From NCBI GenBank assembly GCA_965227805.1, contig CBDDGJ010000003.1, forward strand, positions 1-64,000: a stretch of 64,000 nt of DNA. Reading direction: 5' to 3'. The translations under genes and the position numbers were made by a program. A model generated the notes under the pieces. The model searched no databases. It saw only the letters and a list, made by a program, of their open reading frames with translations, and was not told the DNA's origin. Source of the stretch: CBDDGJ01 sp965227805. GTDB lineage: Bacteria; Pseudomonadota; Alphaproteobacteria; RS24. Shown here in pieces: positions 17,957 through 30,321 of the stretch; the first letter of the stretch is position 1, and each line of letters starts with the position of its first letter.

Positions 17957-18049
17957 TCACTCTGCAATTACCGCGCAGGGGCGACTATCAAGCAATTCCG
18001 TTTGCTTAAGATCAGCTTGTTGCGTGTCTTTTATTGACTTTACTTTCAT
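17957..18049 (-). CDS. Possible 30-residue leader ORF upstream of galE
   Basis: A short frame, MKVKSIKDTQQADLKQTELL and ten further residues, has GGTGAG close upstream of its ATG and ends 5 bases before the galE ATG. The tight spacing would suit a leader peptide or translational coupling. The composition is unremarkable, no family is recognised and it may be chance. The rest of the stretch to tRNA-Leu (18050-18302) shows no gene. It presumably carries the promoter of the polysaccharide transcript, but I cannot identify a convincing -35/-10 pair. Confidence 0.2.
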   Translation of the reverse strand: MKVKSIKDTQQADLKQTELLDSRPCAVIAE

Positions 18050-18302
18050 ACTCACCATTCCAATAGCAAAAAGTCACCTACGCACTGAACTCAGCACGCG
18101 GATTTGATTTTTTAAGGGTGCTAAAAGCGCACTATTTCGACTTAATACGGTTCTCGTCATAAAATAACTCAAATATTCCTGCGATTTTATTTTTACTTGG
18201 ATTGGCAATGTAATCACCTATCAATTGTAACATCACCTTTTCAATTCTCTAAATATGTATACGGCCACATAGATAAGCAGGCTAAACCTCTATTCCCTCA
18301 AA

Positions 18303-18389
18303 TGGTACGGTCGAGAAGACTCGAACTTCCACGGGTTTTACCCCACAGCGACCTCAACGCTACGCGTCTACCAATTCCACCACGACCGC
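18303..18389 (-). tRNA. tRNA-Leu (anticodon GAG)
   Basis: The minus strand folds as a class II tRNA. The 7-bp acceptor GCGGTCG pairs with CGACCGT, there is a TAGCG-TTGAGGT-CGCTG anticodon arm with GAG at positions 34-36, a long variable arm (GGGTAAAACCC), a T-arm with GTTCGAGTC, and an encoded CCA end. It lies between the polysaccharide locus and the IS island, a common position for an integration boundary, but no integrase is nearby. Confidence 0.95.
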
Positions 18390-18515
18390 GAATAAGATCC
18401 TAGCCTTTAGCAAATCGCGGTGCATGAAACAAGTAAAATAAGCATATGAAAAAGATTGCAGGAGTATTTTGAGCACACTATAAGCGCGCTTATGGAAACT
18501 GCTTTTATTTTATTT

Positions 18516-19243
18516 GGGTCTGACCTAGATAAGGGTTTGTTTTTTAGTTGAACCACCATTTTATGAGAACTGTGCTCATTTTTGCAACAGGCCGATAGTT
18601 GAACCGCCATTCACACTCTTTGATAAAGAGATGAAAGTGCTCTTTGGGGATGCCATTATACCGTCGGAGATGCCTCTTTGACTGGCTCCAGAAGTTCTCA
18701 ATCCCGTTGATGTGATTAGCCTGATCAGCAAAGCATTCGGAATGATTGATGCGCACATGCTCAAACTCAGATACATCCAAAGCATCATAGGCTACAAAAC
18801 TATCTGTATAGACGATCGAGTGCGGCTTCATCTGCTCTCGTATAATGGGAAAAAGCGTTCTAGTTGAGGCATTGGGGATGATCACAATATGCACACGCCC
18901 CTGTCGCTTCAAAAGCCCGAATACAGGAATTTTACCCGCTGCACCTCGCCCCCGTTTTCCCTTTCTACGCCCTCCAAAATAGCTCTCATCGACTTCAATT
19001 TCTCCAGCCATTAGACCCGGTTCCTGAGTTGCCAGCTTATCAAATATCACCTTGCGCAGCTTATGAAAGAAGAGGATAGATGTGTTGCGATTCACCCCCG
19101 TCAATTCTGCTGCTGAGCGCGCTGTAACCCCTGCACAGAAATACTTGATGAGTTCTTGCTGAATACTTACTGGAAGCTTGCTACGCCGTCTTGCTATAAC
19201 CATATGACATAAATAACCTTTGTTAGTTATCTATCTCAGACCC
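18516..19243 (-). mobile_element. IS1595-family insertion sequence, copy 1
   Basis: The element is 728 bp with imperfect terminal inverted repeats, GGGTCTGACCTAGATAA at the 18516 end and the complement of GGGTCTGAGATAGATAA at the 19243 end. It appears identical to the copy at 22768-23495 but is in the opposite orientation. The flanks TTTTATTT (left) and TTGGTTTA (right) do not form the expected 8-bp duplication, unlike copy 2, which suggests an adjacent deletion or rearrangement after insertion. Confidence 0.88.
18544..19203 (-). CDS. IS1595-family (IS1016-like) transposase
   Basis: This 219-residue DDE transposase of the ISXO2 type has its first Asp in EIEVDESYFGGRRKGKRGRG, the second in IVYTDSFVAYDAL, and the third catalytic position in HINGIENFWSQSKRHLRRYN. 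An N-terminal helix-turn-helix (FCAGVTARSAAELTGVNR) is present, but the zinc ribbon found in longer IS1595 members is missing, as in the short IS1016-like group. The frame is intact and appears identical to copy 2, so it should be active or only recently inactive. Confidence 0.92.
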   Translation of the reverse strand: MVIARRRSKLPVSIQQELIKYFCAGVTARSAAELTGVNRNTSILFFHKLRKVIFDKLATQEPGLMAGEIEVDESYFGGRRKGKRGRGAAGKIPVFGLLKRQGRVHIVIIPNASTRTLFPIIREQMKPHSIVYTDSFVAYDALDVSEFEHVRINHSECFADQANHINGIENFWSQSKRHLRRYNGIPKEHFHLFIKECEWRFNYRPVAKMSTVLIKWWFN

Positions 19244-19262
19244 TTGGTTTATATATGAAAAT

Positions 19263-19339
<77 letters not shown>

Positions 19340-19345
19340 CCAATA

Positions 19346-19374
19346 ATGTAAGTACTCTAGCCAAATAAGACCAA
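19346..19374 (-). promoter_or_regulatory. Possible promoter of tRNA-fMet
   Basis: TTGGTC (19374-19369) and TTACAT (19351-19346) are separated by 17 bases just upstream of the tRNA. A local promoter would make sense now that the gene is cut off from the rRNA operon. The match is weak and unsupported by other evidence. Confidence 0.25.
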
Positions 19375-19564
19375 GAGCCTTTATGTAAATCCGAGCAAAA
19401 GCCCGGTAGCCGTTTTGTTTAGTCGGTCAAATCGACGGGCATGCGTCTCCACCCCGCTATTGTGTAGAGACTTATAGCATAGGCACTTAACAAAGTCAGC
19501 CTATTTTACAGCAAAATCAATATTTTTATAGACATAAGCCTATATTATTCTACAACAACGAGAC

Positions 19565-19620
19565 CAAAAAAACAGGCACGCACCCTATGTGAACAAAAAT
19601 CACGTAAAATCGCGCGCCTG
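19565..19620 (-). terminator. Rho-independent terminator of the lipoprotein gene
   Basis: On the minus strand a CAGGCGCGC...GCGTGCCTG stem (9 bp, one mismatch) encloses a second small inverted repeat (ACGTGA/TTCACAT) and is followed at once by seven Ts. It begins 14 bases after the lipoprotein stop. The rest of 19340-19634 shows no gene. Confidence 0.75.
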
Positions 19621-19634
19621 CTAAATAATAGTTT

Positions 19635-20048
19635 CTAATATAGGTTCACCTGCTCAGGTTTTAATGTATACATAGCACCTGTTGAGGGATCGACAGCAAG
19701 CCACCCGATAATACCTCCGAAAACAAGATTGCCAGCAATATACCATCCCGTAACTCGGCTCGATACCATTGCCGACGTACCACTGCCATCCTTAAGTGAT
19801 ATGGTATAGCGTTGTGCTTCAAAAAAACCATCGCCACTGCGTGGTAATTGGACAATAGCTGGTGTAACTCCAGAATGAATAATCGCACCATATTTATCCT
19901 TAATGACGAATTCTTTTCCTACTTCGGCAGAGCTGACCCGCACAGGTTTTGTCGGACCACCATCAATGATTGTTGCACATGCAGCCAAAACGCCTCCCAT
20001 AAGCAAAAGCATTAAAAACTTAATCGAACTATTTATATTTTTTTTCAT
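19635..20048 (-). CDS. Small lipoprotein of unknown function
   Basis: The start at ATG 20048 is set by a strong AAGGAGG 7 bases upstream; the longer frame to 20108 has no such site. The 137-residue product begins with Lys-rich MKKNINSS, a hydrophobic helix and the lipobox LAAC, so it should be lipidated and outer-membrane bound. After the Cys come about 80 polar, beta-rich residues, then a Gly-rich hydrophobic segment (YIAGNLVFGGIIGWLAVD) and a short tail ending MYTLKPEQVNLY. I cannot name a family with certainty; the WYIAGNLVFGG.IGWL.VDP.TGAMY pattern resembles small phage- or plasmid-linked lipoproteins. It has its own terminator and stands isolated between IS elements and tRNA-fMet. Confidence 0.8.
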   Translation of the reverse strand: MKKNINSSIKFLMLLLMGGVLAACATIIDGGPTKPVRVSSAEVGKEFVIKDKYGAIIHSGVTPAIVQLPRSGDGFFEAQRYTISLKDGSGTSAMVSSRVTGWYIAGNLVFGGIIGWLAVDPSTGAMYTLKPEQVNLY

Positions 20049-20243
20049 AGCCACCTCCTTTAAAATTACTATACAATTATAGCTACAAATTAACTCATGT
20101 AATGTCAATTCAAATAATAATATATCTTTTCATTAAGTGGATCTGGTGTGGTTTTATCGAAATATCTATTTTGAAAATGGTCAACCCCGGATTTATGTTC
20201 CACTTTTAAGTTAGTAATTGGTCTGTTTTGTTTGGTTTTTTGT

Positions 20244-21056
20244 TTATCTGTTCAGCCCCATTCCGCTACGCGCCATTGGGGCTGGTGGACGGTATCCAAG
20301 CGCGCTGTGCGGTCTGATATGGTTGTAATGGTTACGCCAATCCTCAATGATGATTTGCGCCTCCATGAGCGTATAGAACAATTCACCATTGAGCAGTTCA
20401 TCACGTAATCGGCCATTAAAGCTTTCATTATAGCCGTTCTCCCATGGACTTCCTGGTTCAATATAGGATGTCTTCACCTTCAGCTTGTGTAGCCACTCTT
20501 TCAATGTGCTGGCGGTGAATTCACTACCATTATCCGAACGAATATACGCGGGCATACCATGCTTTAGGAATAAATCGCTTAAGACATCCAACACATCATC
20601 ACTATTGAGGCGGTAATCAACACGGATAGCAAGACATTGACGCGTGAACTCATCAATCACCGTCAACATGCGTATCTTCTTACCATTGCTAAGACGATCC
20701 GCTACAAAATCATAGCTCCAGACATGGTTCGCCCAGCAGGGGCGGAGACGGATACAAGAACCATCATTGAGGTATAAACGGCCACGTTTCTTCTGCTTTT
20801 TCGGGACTTTCAGTCCTTCCTCACGCCAGATGCGTTCCACGCGCTTGTGATTGACCTGCCAGCCTTGTGTGCGTAATAACGCGGTAATACGCTTGTAACC
20901 ATAGCGGCCATAGCGGTGTGCCAAGCAGATGATATCCTCACGAAGGCGTCCTTCATCATCGGGGGTGCGGTTTTTATAGCGCTGAACACAGCGGCACACG
21001 CCAAGCGCATCACATGCACGACGTTCAGATATGCCATAGCGTTGCTGAGACTGCAC
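20244..21056 (-). CDS. IS3-family transposase OrfB
   Basis: This 270-residue catalytic part has an HTH_21 stretch (YGRYGYKRITALLRTQGW) and the rve core with DDE residues in HVWSYDFVAD, IRSDNGSEF and WENGYNESFNGRLRDE. The annotated GTG start is probably not used alone. The frame is open upstream through the orfA stop and is entered by a -1 slip at 21095-21089, giving an OrfAB fusion. Confidence 0.92.
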   Translation of the reverse strand: MQSQQRYGISERRACDALGVCRCVQRYKNRTPDDEGRLREDIICLAHRYGRYGYKRITALLRTQGWQVNHKRVERIWREEGLKVPKKQKKRGRLYLNDGSCIRLRPCWANHVWSYDFVADRLSNGKKIRMLTVIDEFTRQCLAIRVDYRLNSDDVLDVLSDLFLKHGMPAYIRSDNGSEFTASTLKEWLHKLKVKTSYIEPGSPWENGYNESFNGRLRDELLNGELFYTLMEAQIIIEDWRNHYNHIRPHSALGYRPPAPMARSGMGLNR

Positions 21057-21082
21057 GACACAACGACGCTTCCGTTCAGCGC

Positions 21083-21361
21083 TTAGAAGTTTCCCTCGGC
21101 TGCATCTTTCAATATCTGTTTGTCTAGTGTAAGATCAGCCACCACACGCTTTAAACGGGCATTCTCAGATTCTAACGCCTTAAGGCGCTTCGCTTGGCTC
21201 ACCTGCATGCCCCCATAAGCCTTACGCCATTTGTAATACGTCGCATCCGATATGCCAAGTGCACGGCATATCTCATCAATACTCTTACCATGACCAGACA
21301 AAACCTCTGCCTCCCTAAGTTTGCGAATAATCTGTTCCGGTTTATGGCGTAATTTACCCAT
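21083..21361 (-). CDS. IS3-family transposase OrfA
   Basis: This 92-residue protein has an N-terminal helix-turn-helix (SIDEICRALGISDATYYKWR) and a C-terminal heptad-rich segment (KRLKALESENARLKRVVADL). It starts at ATG 21361 with AGGAGT about 9 bases upstream. It binds the inverted repeats and regulates transposition. Confidence 0.92.
   Translation of the reverse strand: MGKLRHKPEQIIRKLREAEVLSGHGKSIDEICRALGISDATYYKWRKAYGGMQVSQAKRLKALESENARLKRVVADLTLDKQILKDAAEGNF
21089..21095 (-). other. Canonical -1 slippery heptamer GGGAAAC
   Basis: In the orfA phase the codons read gaG-GGA-AAC-TTC-TAA, so G GGA AAC fits X XXY YYZ exactly. Slipping back one base enters GGG-AAA-CTT and continues open into orfB. 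Confidence 0.75.
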
Positions 21362-21570
21362 ATATAACTCCTATAATTTAATCAAATATTCTACCCTAAA
21401 AACGAGATAAATAATGGAACTAATTATAGGGGGTGGGTCAAAAACACCAAATGCTCTCTATTTCGCCCATATTATAATTTGTGAAACAGGTATATAACAC
21501 GGGTAATCCCCCCATAAATTAGTAGTGTTTTGCAGTAGAATTTTCTATCGTTTAGCGAAGGAGATTTACG

Positions 21571-21837
21571 ATGAAACAGAAACGATTTAGTGAGACACAG
21601 ATTATGCAGATATTGAAACAGGCGGAGCAAGGCGTTTCTGTTTCTGAACTGTGCCGCGCGCATGGTATGAGTAGCGCGAGCTTTTACAAATGGCGGAGCA
21701 AATATGGCGGGATGGATGCGTCGATGATTTCCCAGATGAAAGCCATGGCGGATGAAAACCATCGCCTGAAGCGGATGTATGCTGAGATGAGCATGCAGAA
21801 TGATTTGCTGAAGGAAGCCCTTGGAAAAAAGTGGTAA
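21571..21837 (+). CDS. IS3-family transposase OrfA
   Basis: This 88-residue protein has a helix-turn-helix (VSELCRAHGMSSASFYKWRS) followed by a short coiled coil (MKAMADENHRLKRMYAEMSM). AAGGAG lies 6-11 bases before the ATG. The last codons, GGA AAA AAG TGG TAA, contain the slippery run that leads to orfB. Confidence 0.92.
   Translation: MKQKRFSETQIMQILKQAEQGVSVSELCRAHGMSSASFYKWRSKYGGMDASMISQMKAMADENHRLKRMYAEMSMQNDLLKEALGKKW
21825..21831 (+). other. Canonical -1 slippery heptamer AAAAAAG
   Basis: In the orfA phase the codons read ggA-AAA-AAG, the A AAA AAG signal used by many IS3 elements. OrfB is in the -1 frame and begins at this site. Confidence 0.8.
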
Positions 21838-22685
21838 GCCCTTCGCTTCGCAAAGGGATAGCGAAATGGGCAGTAAACGATAGAGGCGCGAGTATTCGGC
21901 TTGCGTGTGCCACCTTTTCTATATCACAGACATGCTATCGTTATCAGGCTCGCCTGAGTGATGAGAATGCCGAGATTGCTGACTGGTTGTTACGGTTGAC
22001 GCATACCCATAAGAGGTGGGGTTTTGGTCTGTGTTTTTTGTATTTGCGTAATGTGAAGGGTTTTGGCTGGAACCACAAGCGGGTTTATCGGATTTACCGG
22101 GAGTTAGAGCTTAATTTGCGGATCAAGCCGCGTCAGCGTTTGAAGCGTGCGCGTCCTGCTCCTCTAGCTGTACCGGAGCGTCCCAATGAAGTCTGGTCGA
22201 TGGATTTTATGGCCGACCAGCTCAGCACCGGCAAGGCGTTCCGCACCTTCAATGTATTGGATGACTTCAATCGTGAAGGGTTGGGTATAGAGGTTGATCT
22301 ATCCTTACCATCTGAGCGTGTGAAGCGTTCACTGGAGCAGATCATTGAATGGCGTGGTAAACCACGCGTGATACGTTGTGATAATGGCCCTGAATATATC
22401 AGTGGGGCAGTGAGATGCTGGGCAAATAAGCGAGGCATCCGGCTCGCTCATATCCAGCCAGGCAAGCCACAACAGAATGCTTATATTGAACGTTACAACC
22501 GCACCGTCAGCCATGAATGGCTGGAGATGAACGAATTTAATACGATTGAGGAGGCGCAGCTCACGGCAACAAAATGGCTATGGACATATAATAATGAAAG
22601 ACCTAATATGGCTATCGGCGGCATAACACCAGCAATGAAACTGGCTAAAGCCACCAAAACAAAACTGTCTACTTCAGACCCCTAA
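21831..22685 (+). CDS. IS3-family transposase OrfB
   Basis: This 284-residue protein has an rve integrase core with DDE residues in EVWSMDFMADQL, IRCDNGPEYIS and QQNAYIERYNRTVSHEW. The HTH_21 region is HKRWGFGLCFLYLRN. The normal product should be an OrfAB fusion made by slippage at 21825-21831. The frame is intact to the TAA just before the right inverted repeat. Confidence 0.92.
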   Translation: MVSPSLRKGIAKWAVNDRGASIRLACATFSISQTCYRYQARLSDENAEIADWLLRLTHTHKRWGFGLCFLYLRNVKGFGWNHKRVYRIYRELELNLRIKPRQRLKRARPAPLAVPERPNEVWSMDFMADQLSTGKAFRTFNVLDDFNREGLGIEVDLSLPSERVKRSLEQIIEWRGKPRVIRCDNGPEYISGAVRCWANKRGIRLAHIQPGKPQQNAYIERYNRTVSHEWLEMNEFNTIEEAQLTATKWLWTYNNERPNMAIGGITPAMKLAKATKTKLSTSDP

Positions 22686-22767
22686 TAATAATGGGGAGAT
22701 TACCCACGCGCTAAATCGCCCTTACATACTACATACAGATATAGATTGTAGGGAGAGATTATTATTT

Positions 22768-23495
22768 GGGTCTGAGATAGATAACTAACAAAGGTTATTT
22801 ATGTCATATGGTTATAGCAAGACGGCGTAGCAAGCTTCCAGTAAGTATTCAGCAAGAACTCATCAAGTATTTCTGTGCAGGGGTTACAGCGCGCTCAGCA
22901 GCAGAATTGACGGGGGTGAATCGCAACACATCTATCCTCTTCTTTCATAAGCTGCGCAAGGTGATATTTGATAAGCTGGCAACTCAGGAACCGGGTCTAA
23001 TGGCTGGAGAAATTGAAGTCGATGAGAGCTATTTTGGAGGGCGTAGAAAGGGAAAACGGGGGCGAGGTGCAGCGGGTAAAATTCCTGTATTCGGGCTTTT
23101 GAAGCGACAGGGGCGTGTGCATATTGTGATCATCCCCAATGCCTCAACTAGAACGCTTTTTCCCATTATACGAGAGCAGATGAAGCCGCACTCGATCGTC
23201 TATACAGATAGTTTTGTAGCCTATGATGCTTTGGATGTATCTGAGTTTGAGCATGTGCGCATCAATCATTCCGAATGCTTTGCTGATCAGGCTAATCACA
23301 TCAACGGGATTGAGAACTTCTGGAGCCAGTCAAAGAGGCATCTCCGACGGTATAATGGCATCCCCAAAGAGCACTTTCATCTCTTTATCAAAGAGTGTGA
23401 ATGGCGGTTCAACTATCGGCCTGTTGCAAAAATGAGCACAGTTCTCATAAAATGGTGGTTCAACTAAAAAACAAACCCTTATCTAGGTCAGACCC
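22768..23495 (+). mobile_element. IS1595-family insertion sequence, copy 2, with 8-bp target duplication
   Basis: The 728-bp element appears identical to 18516-19243 but is inverted relative to it. The termini are GGGTCTGAGATAGATAA and, complemented, GGGTCTGACCTAGATAA. The 8-bp direct repeat TATTATTT (22760-22767 and 23496-23503) is the duplication length known for this family, so this copy is in its original insertion site. It sits 108 bases downstream of 5S rRNA. Confidence 0.92.
22808..23467 (+). CDS. IS1595-family (IS1016-like) transposase
   Basis: This 219-residue protein is identical in sequence to the one at 18544-19203, with the same DESYFGG, YTDSFVAYD and GIENFWSQ catalytic segments. 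The predicted start is a GTG/ATG cluster after GTCATATG. Identity between the two copies indicates recent transposition within this genome. Confidence 0.92.
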   Translation: MVIARRRSKLPVSIQQELIKYFCAGVTARSAAELTGVNRNTSILFFHKLRKVIFDKLATQEPGLMAGEIEVDESYFGGRRKGKRGRGAAGKIPVFGLLKRQGRVHIVIIPNASTRTLFPIIREQMKPHSIVYTDSFVAYDALDVSEFEHVRINHSECFADQANHINGIENFWSQSKRHLRRYNGIPKEHFHLFIKECEWRFNYRPVAKMSTVLIKWWFN

Positions 23496-23548
23496 TATTA
23501 TTTTTTTATGAAAACAACATTTATGAAGAAGGGGTCCGGCGCTCTACT

Positions 23549-23583
23549 ATGAATTGTGCTTATTAGCGATTAGCGCAATTCAT
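23549..23583 (-). terminator. Hairpin downstream of 5S rRNA
   Basis: ATGAATTGTGCT and AGCGCAATTCAT form a 12-bp stem with a single G-T position and an 11-base loop, about 20 bases past the 5S 3' end. No clear T-run follows on the minus strand, so it may be a processing or attenuating hairpin rather than a full terminator. IS1595 copy 2 begins 45 bases further on. Confidence 0.45.
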
Positions 23584-23602
23584 TTAGATATGTCTATATT
23601 CC

Positions 23603-23726
23603 GCAGACCTGGCAACGACCTACTCTCCCACGCCTTAAGACGCAGTACCATCGGCGCTGAAGCGTTTAACGACCGAGTTCGGGATGGGATCGGGTTTAGG
23701 CACTTCGCAATAGCCACCAAGTCGGC
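23603..23726 (-). rRNA. rrf: 5S ribosomal RNA
   Basis: The minus strand carries the conserved 5S core CCCGATCCCATCCCGAACTC and GGGAGAGTAGGTCGTTGCC. The ends pair (GCCGACTTGG with CCAGGTCTGC) to form helix I. The boundaries are estimated from that helix. It follows 23S by about 110 bases. Confidence 0.92.
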
Positions 23727-23837
23727 GCAATATAGACAAAATTAAATTTACGAGGTGCGATTATGTGTCACGCCCTCTTTTTGTAAGCCTTTTATAAACC
23801 CATAAATTATGGAATTGCATACAAATGGAGGAAATGA

Positions 23838-26608
<2,771 letters not shown>

Positions 26609-26979
26609 TCTCATTACCCCCATTTGTATTAGTGGTAGATAAACCACCACAAATGGGGATTTAATTGCGATCAGATGAATAATCATATTCCAAAATGGAA
26701 TTGATCATTCAAAGATCTAATTTAATTTTGCCGGATTTACCCATTTCAGTCATTAACGCCTATCATGTGATAGAACGAAAACAACATGCATCGGGGGATG
26801 CAAGCGATAAATGTAAAATTCGAATGCGTAAATAAGGCCTTAGCTAAACGCCCTATCACCTGAATTTTACCACTTCACAGGCAAATCCCTTCTTCACAAT
26901 GTCAAATAACATGCACGCTTATGCAATATTTGTATAAGCGTGCAAATTTTATATCTCACCAGATATTGTGCGTGAGAAA

Positions 26980-27055
26980 TGGTGGAGGCAGACGGGATCG
27001 AACCGACGACCTATTGCTTGCAAAGCAATCGCTCTCCCAACTGAGCTATGCCCCC
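26980..27055 (-). tRNA. tRNA-Ala (anticodon TGC)
   Basis: The 76-nt gene with encoded CCA has the GGGGGCA/TGCCTCC acceptor stem, D-arm AGCTCAGTTGGGAGAGC, and anticodon loop TTTGCAA with TGC. It is the second tRNA of the 16S-23S spacer. Confidence 0.97.
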
Positions 27056-27084
27056 GTAATTTATATCATCAGCTAAATAAACTG

Positions 27085-27483
27085 TTAAGCAAAATAGGCA
27101 AGTGATAAAGCGACAACGGCGATACAAGAAGCATCATATCCCCCATTGATTGCCCATACCGTTTTGGATCTATTTCCAAATAACGACCCGCCAGTGCCCA
27201 AAACACCAACAAGCATAAGCAATATGGTCATTGTGGAAAATTGTGCTGGTATAGCTGCTTGAATGAGCGACAAGAACACACCAAGAGCAAGCAAATATGC
27301 AAACAGCACCACCATAGCAAGTATGGGTGGCCCCGATTGCGATTCATCGCCTTCTGTTATGCCATTTGCTTGCATCCATGCGCTGCCAAAAACGCGTGGA
27401 TTATACCATATAAAACTCAAAACAAAGGCCAGCACTGCACCAATAATGATGCCAAGCGGATTTTGTATCATCATGCTTTCCAT
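27085..27483 (-). CDS. DUF1761 membrane protein inside the rRNA spacer
   Basis: This 132-residue protein has four predicted membrane helices. The first helix and loop (IIIGAVLAFVLSFIWYNP, then RVFGSAWMQANGIT) carry the WY.P..FG..WM pattern of DUF1761. ATG 27483 is chosen because GGGAGG lies 5-10 bases upstream; the track start at 27543 has no such site. It lies on the same strand as the rRNA operon, 98 bases after tRNA-Ile and 29 bases before tRNA-Ala, so it would be transcribed with the rRNA precursor. The function of the family is unknown. Base composition is similar to the surrounding chromosome and no IS flanks it. Confidence 0.82.
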   Translation of the reverse strand: MESMMIQNPLGIIIGAVLAFVLSFIWYNPRVFGSAWMQANGITEGDESQSGPPILAMVVLFAYLLALGVFLSLIQAAIPAQFSTMTILLMLVGVLGTGGSLFGNRSKTVWAINGGYDASCIAVVALSLAYFA

Positions 27484-27581
27484 TTTTACCTCCCTTAAAT
27501 GGTTAAACAGCCAAAACATGGCATATTCACCAGGGAAAAGCAATAGACTAGGAAATCATATACAGACTAGATACCGGATAA

Positions 27582-27658
<77 letters not shown>

Positions 27659-27835
27659 TTTGCTTACCCTATAGGCAAGTAATAAACGCAAATATATCTG
27701 GTTGAAAAGAGAAACGAAGACGGCGAATTTCGCAAAATGTGCTGAATAGTATAAACTAAATTCAGCCGCTTTGTTCTTAAAGTGTTTCGATAAGATTGAT
27801 ATATCAAGACTGACACATCAATCAGATAAAGAAAC

Positions 27836-29352
<1,517 letters not shown>

Positions 29353-30104
29353 TTTGATTCTGTAATCATCACTTTTGCTAAAAACATCTAAAAATCATTT
29401 TTGTCTTAAATATTAAATCAAAACAAAAATGGACGAGTTCCCACTCATATATATTTCTAATTATAAATCCACCAATTATATGGATAAAATAACACGAAAA
29501 TAGAGTGGCGAAACGCGAACATAGTGTTTTATCAAGACGACACTGTAAATCCCACTATATGATTAAACATAAAGAATAATCATCTGCATAGGGAGATTAC
29601 AATATAATCTACAAAACTGATTACGTGTTCTGTTGTCGATTGTTTTATACCTTTAGAAAATACTATTAAGCATAAAGCATCGACCGCTGAAACCCGCCGT
29701 CCACGTTTCTCTTTTCATAAATTAACAATATCAAACATCTAACCCGAATTGCGTCTATAGCTGTTTTGCGGGGGCTAAAATCCAAACAATGCGCTAAAAT
29801 GACATTGTCAGACAAGATTTTAACGAAAACATCTTCCTGTAAAAGGAAGCAAGGCTCTCCCAAAAACAATATATACGCAAACCAAGCCGCAGATTAACAA
29901 AACTGAAATCACATTTTAGCAATCACATATCGCAACCCACATATCAGCTTTTATCCCTAATAATATTATATAAACCCGAAAAATCACAAGGACGAAAGAC
30001 CATGTATAAGCCTTATAAAAAACTTATCCACAGTTTTGTCCAAGTTCGAAATTTACACACCATCTTGGGCGACTTCCGTTAAAGGCACTGATAACCCTGA
30101 ACGC
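29353..30104 (-). other. rRNA operon leader, no protein gene
   Basis: About 750 AT-rich bases lie between the predicted rRNA promoter and 16S. I see no convincing coding frame; the 67-residue frame at 29666-29869 lacks a ribosome site and any recognisable sequence. A perfect DnaA-box 9-mer lies near its upstream end (30024-30032). No clear boxA was identified. Confidence 0.5.
30024..30032 (+). promoter_or_regulatory. Single consensus DnaA box (TTATCCACA)
   Basis: A perfect 9-mer match in AT-rich DNA, about 80 bases downstream of the rRNA -10 element. No second perfect box lies in the surrounding 900 bases, so this is not an origin by itself. DnaA-linked control of rRNA transcription, or chance, are both possible. 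Confidence 0.3.
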
Positions 30105-30111
30105 GAAGTGG

Positions 30112-30140
30112 GTTATAAGCAGCACATCACTTTATGTCAA
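30112..30140 (-). promoter_or_regulatory. rRNA operon promoter
   Basis: On the minus strand TTGACA (30140-30135) and TATAAC (30117-30112) are separated by the ideal 17 bases and followed by a C-rich discriminator (CCACTTCGCG), as expected for a growth-rate-controlled rRNA promoter. An A/T-rich stretch upstream (30145-30190) could act as an UP element. Confidence 0.7.
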
Positions 30141-30321
30141 AGACTTTTTTTCATTTTTTTGATTTATTTTATATTTGCAAAATAAAATAGGATTCTTTAA
30201 GGGAATGAAGCTATGATTTTCGTCGGAATGGCTGTCTCATAAAGTAATAACGTCACTCTTACATAAATTGTTAAATAAAATTATATAAAATAAGATAAAA
30301 CATTATTCACGCAATATATAT

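Larger units (their letters stand above)
20178..21440 (-). mobile_element. IS3-family insertion sequence, second type
   Basis: The element is about 1263 bp. Its ends are imperfect inverted repeats: TGGTCAACCCCGGATTTATG at 20178 and, complemented, TGACCCACCCCCTATAAT at 21440, sharing a GTTCCA block. AAAA flanks both sides, compatible with a 4-bp duplication but low in information. It contains orfA and orfB joined by a canonical slippery site. Its transposase differs from that of the element at 215-1490 but belongs to the same general group. Confidence 0.8.
21501..22705 (+). mobile_element. IS3-family insertion sequence, third type
   Basis: The element is about 1205 bp with inverted repeats GGGTAATCCCCCCATAAATT (from 21501) and, complemented, GGGTAATCTCCCCATTATTA (ending 22705). 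The flanks ACAC (21497-21500) and ACGC (22706-22709) agree at only three of four bases, so a clean target duplication is not visible. It carries orfA and orfB that overlap by 7 bases across an A-rich slippery site. It lies only 60 bases from the second IS3 and about 60 bases from IS1595 copy 2. Confidence 0.85.

Noticed and set aside
29666..29869. 67-residue frame in the rRNA leader
   Set aside because: No ribosome site and no family resemblance; lies within a transcribed leader.
29950..30320. Replication origin because of a DnaA box and AT-rich DNA
   Set aside because: Only one perfect box was found and no typical origin-neighbour genes are present.
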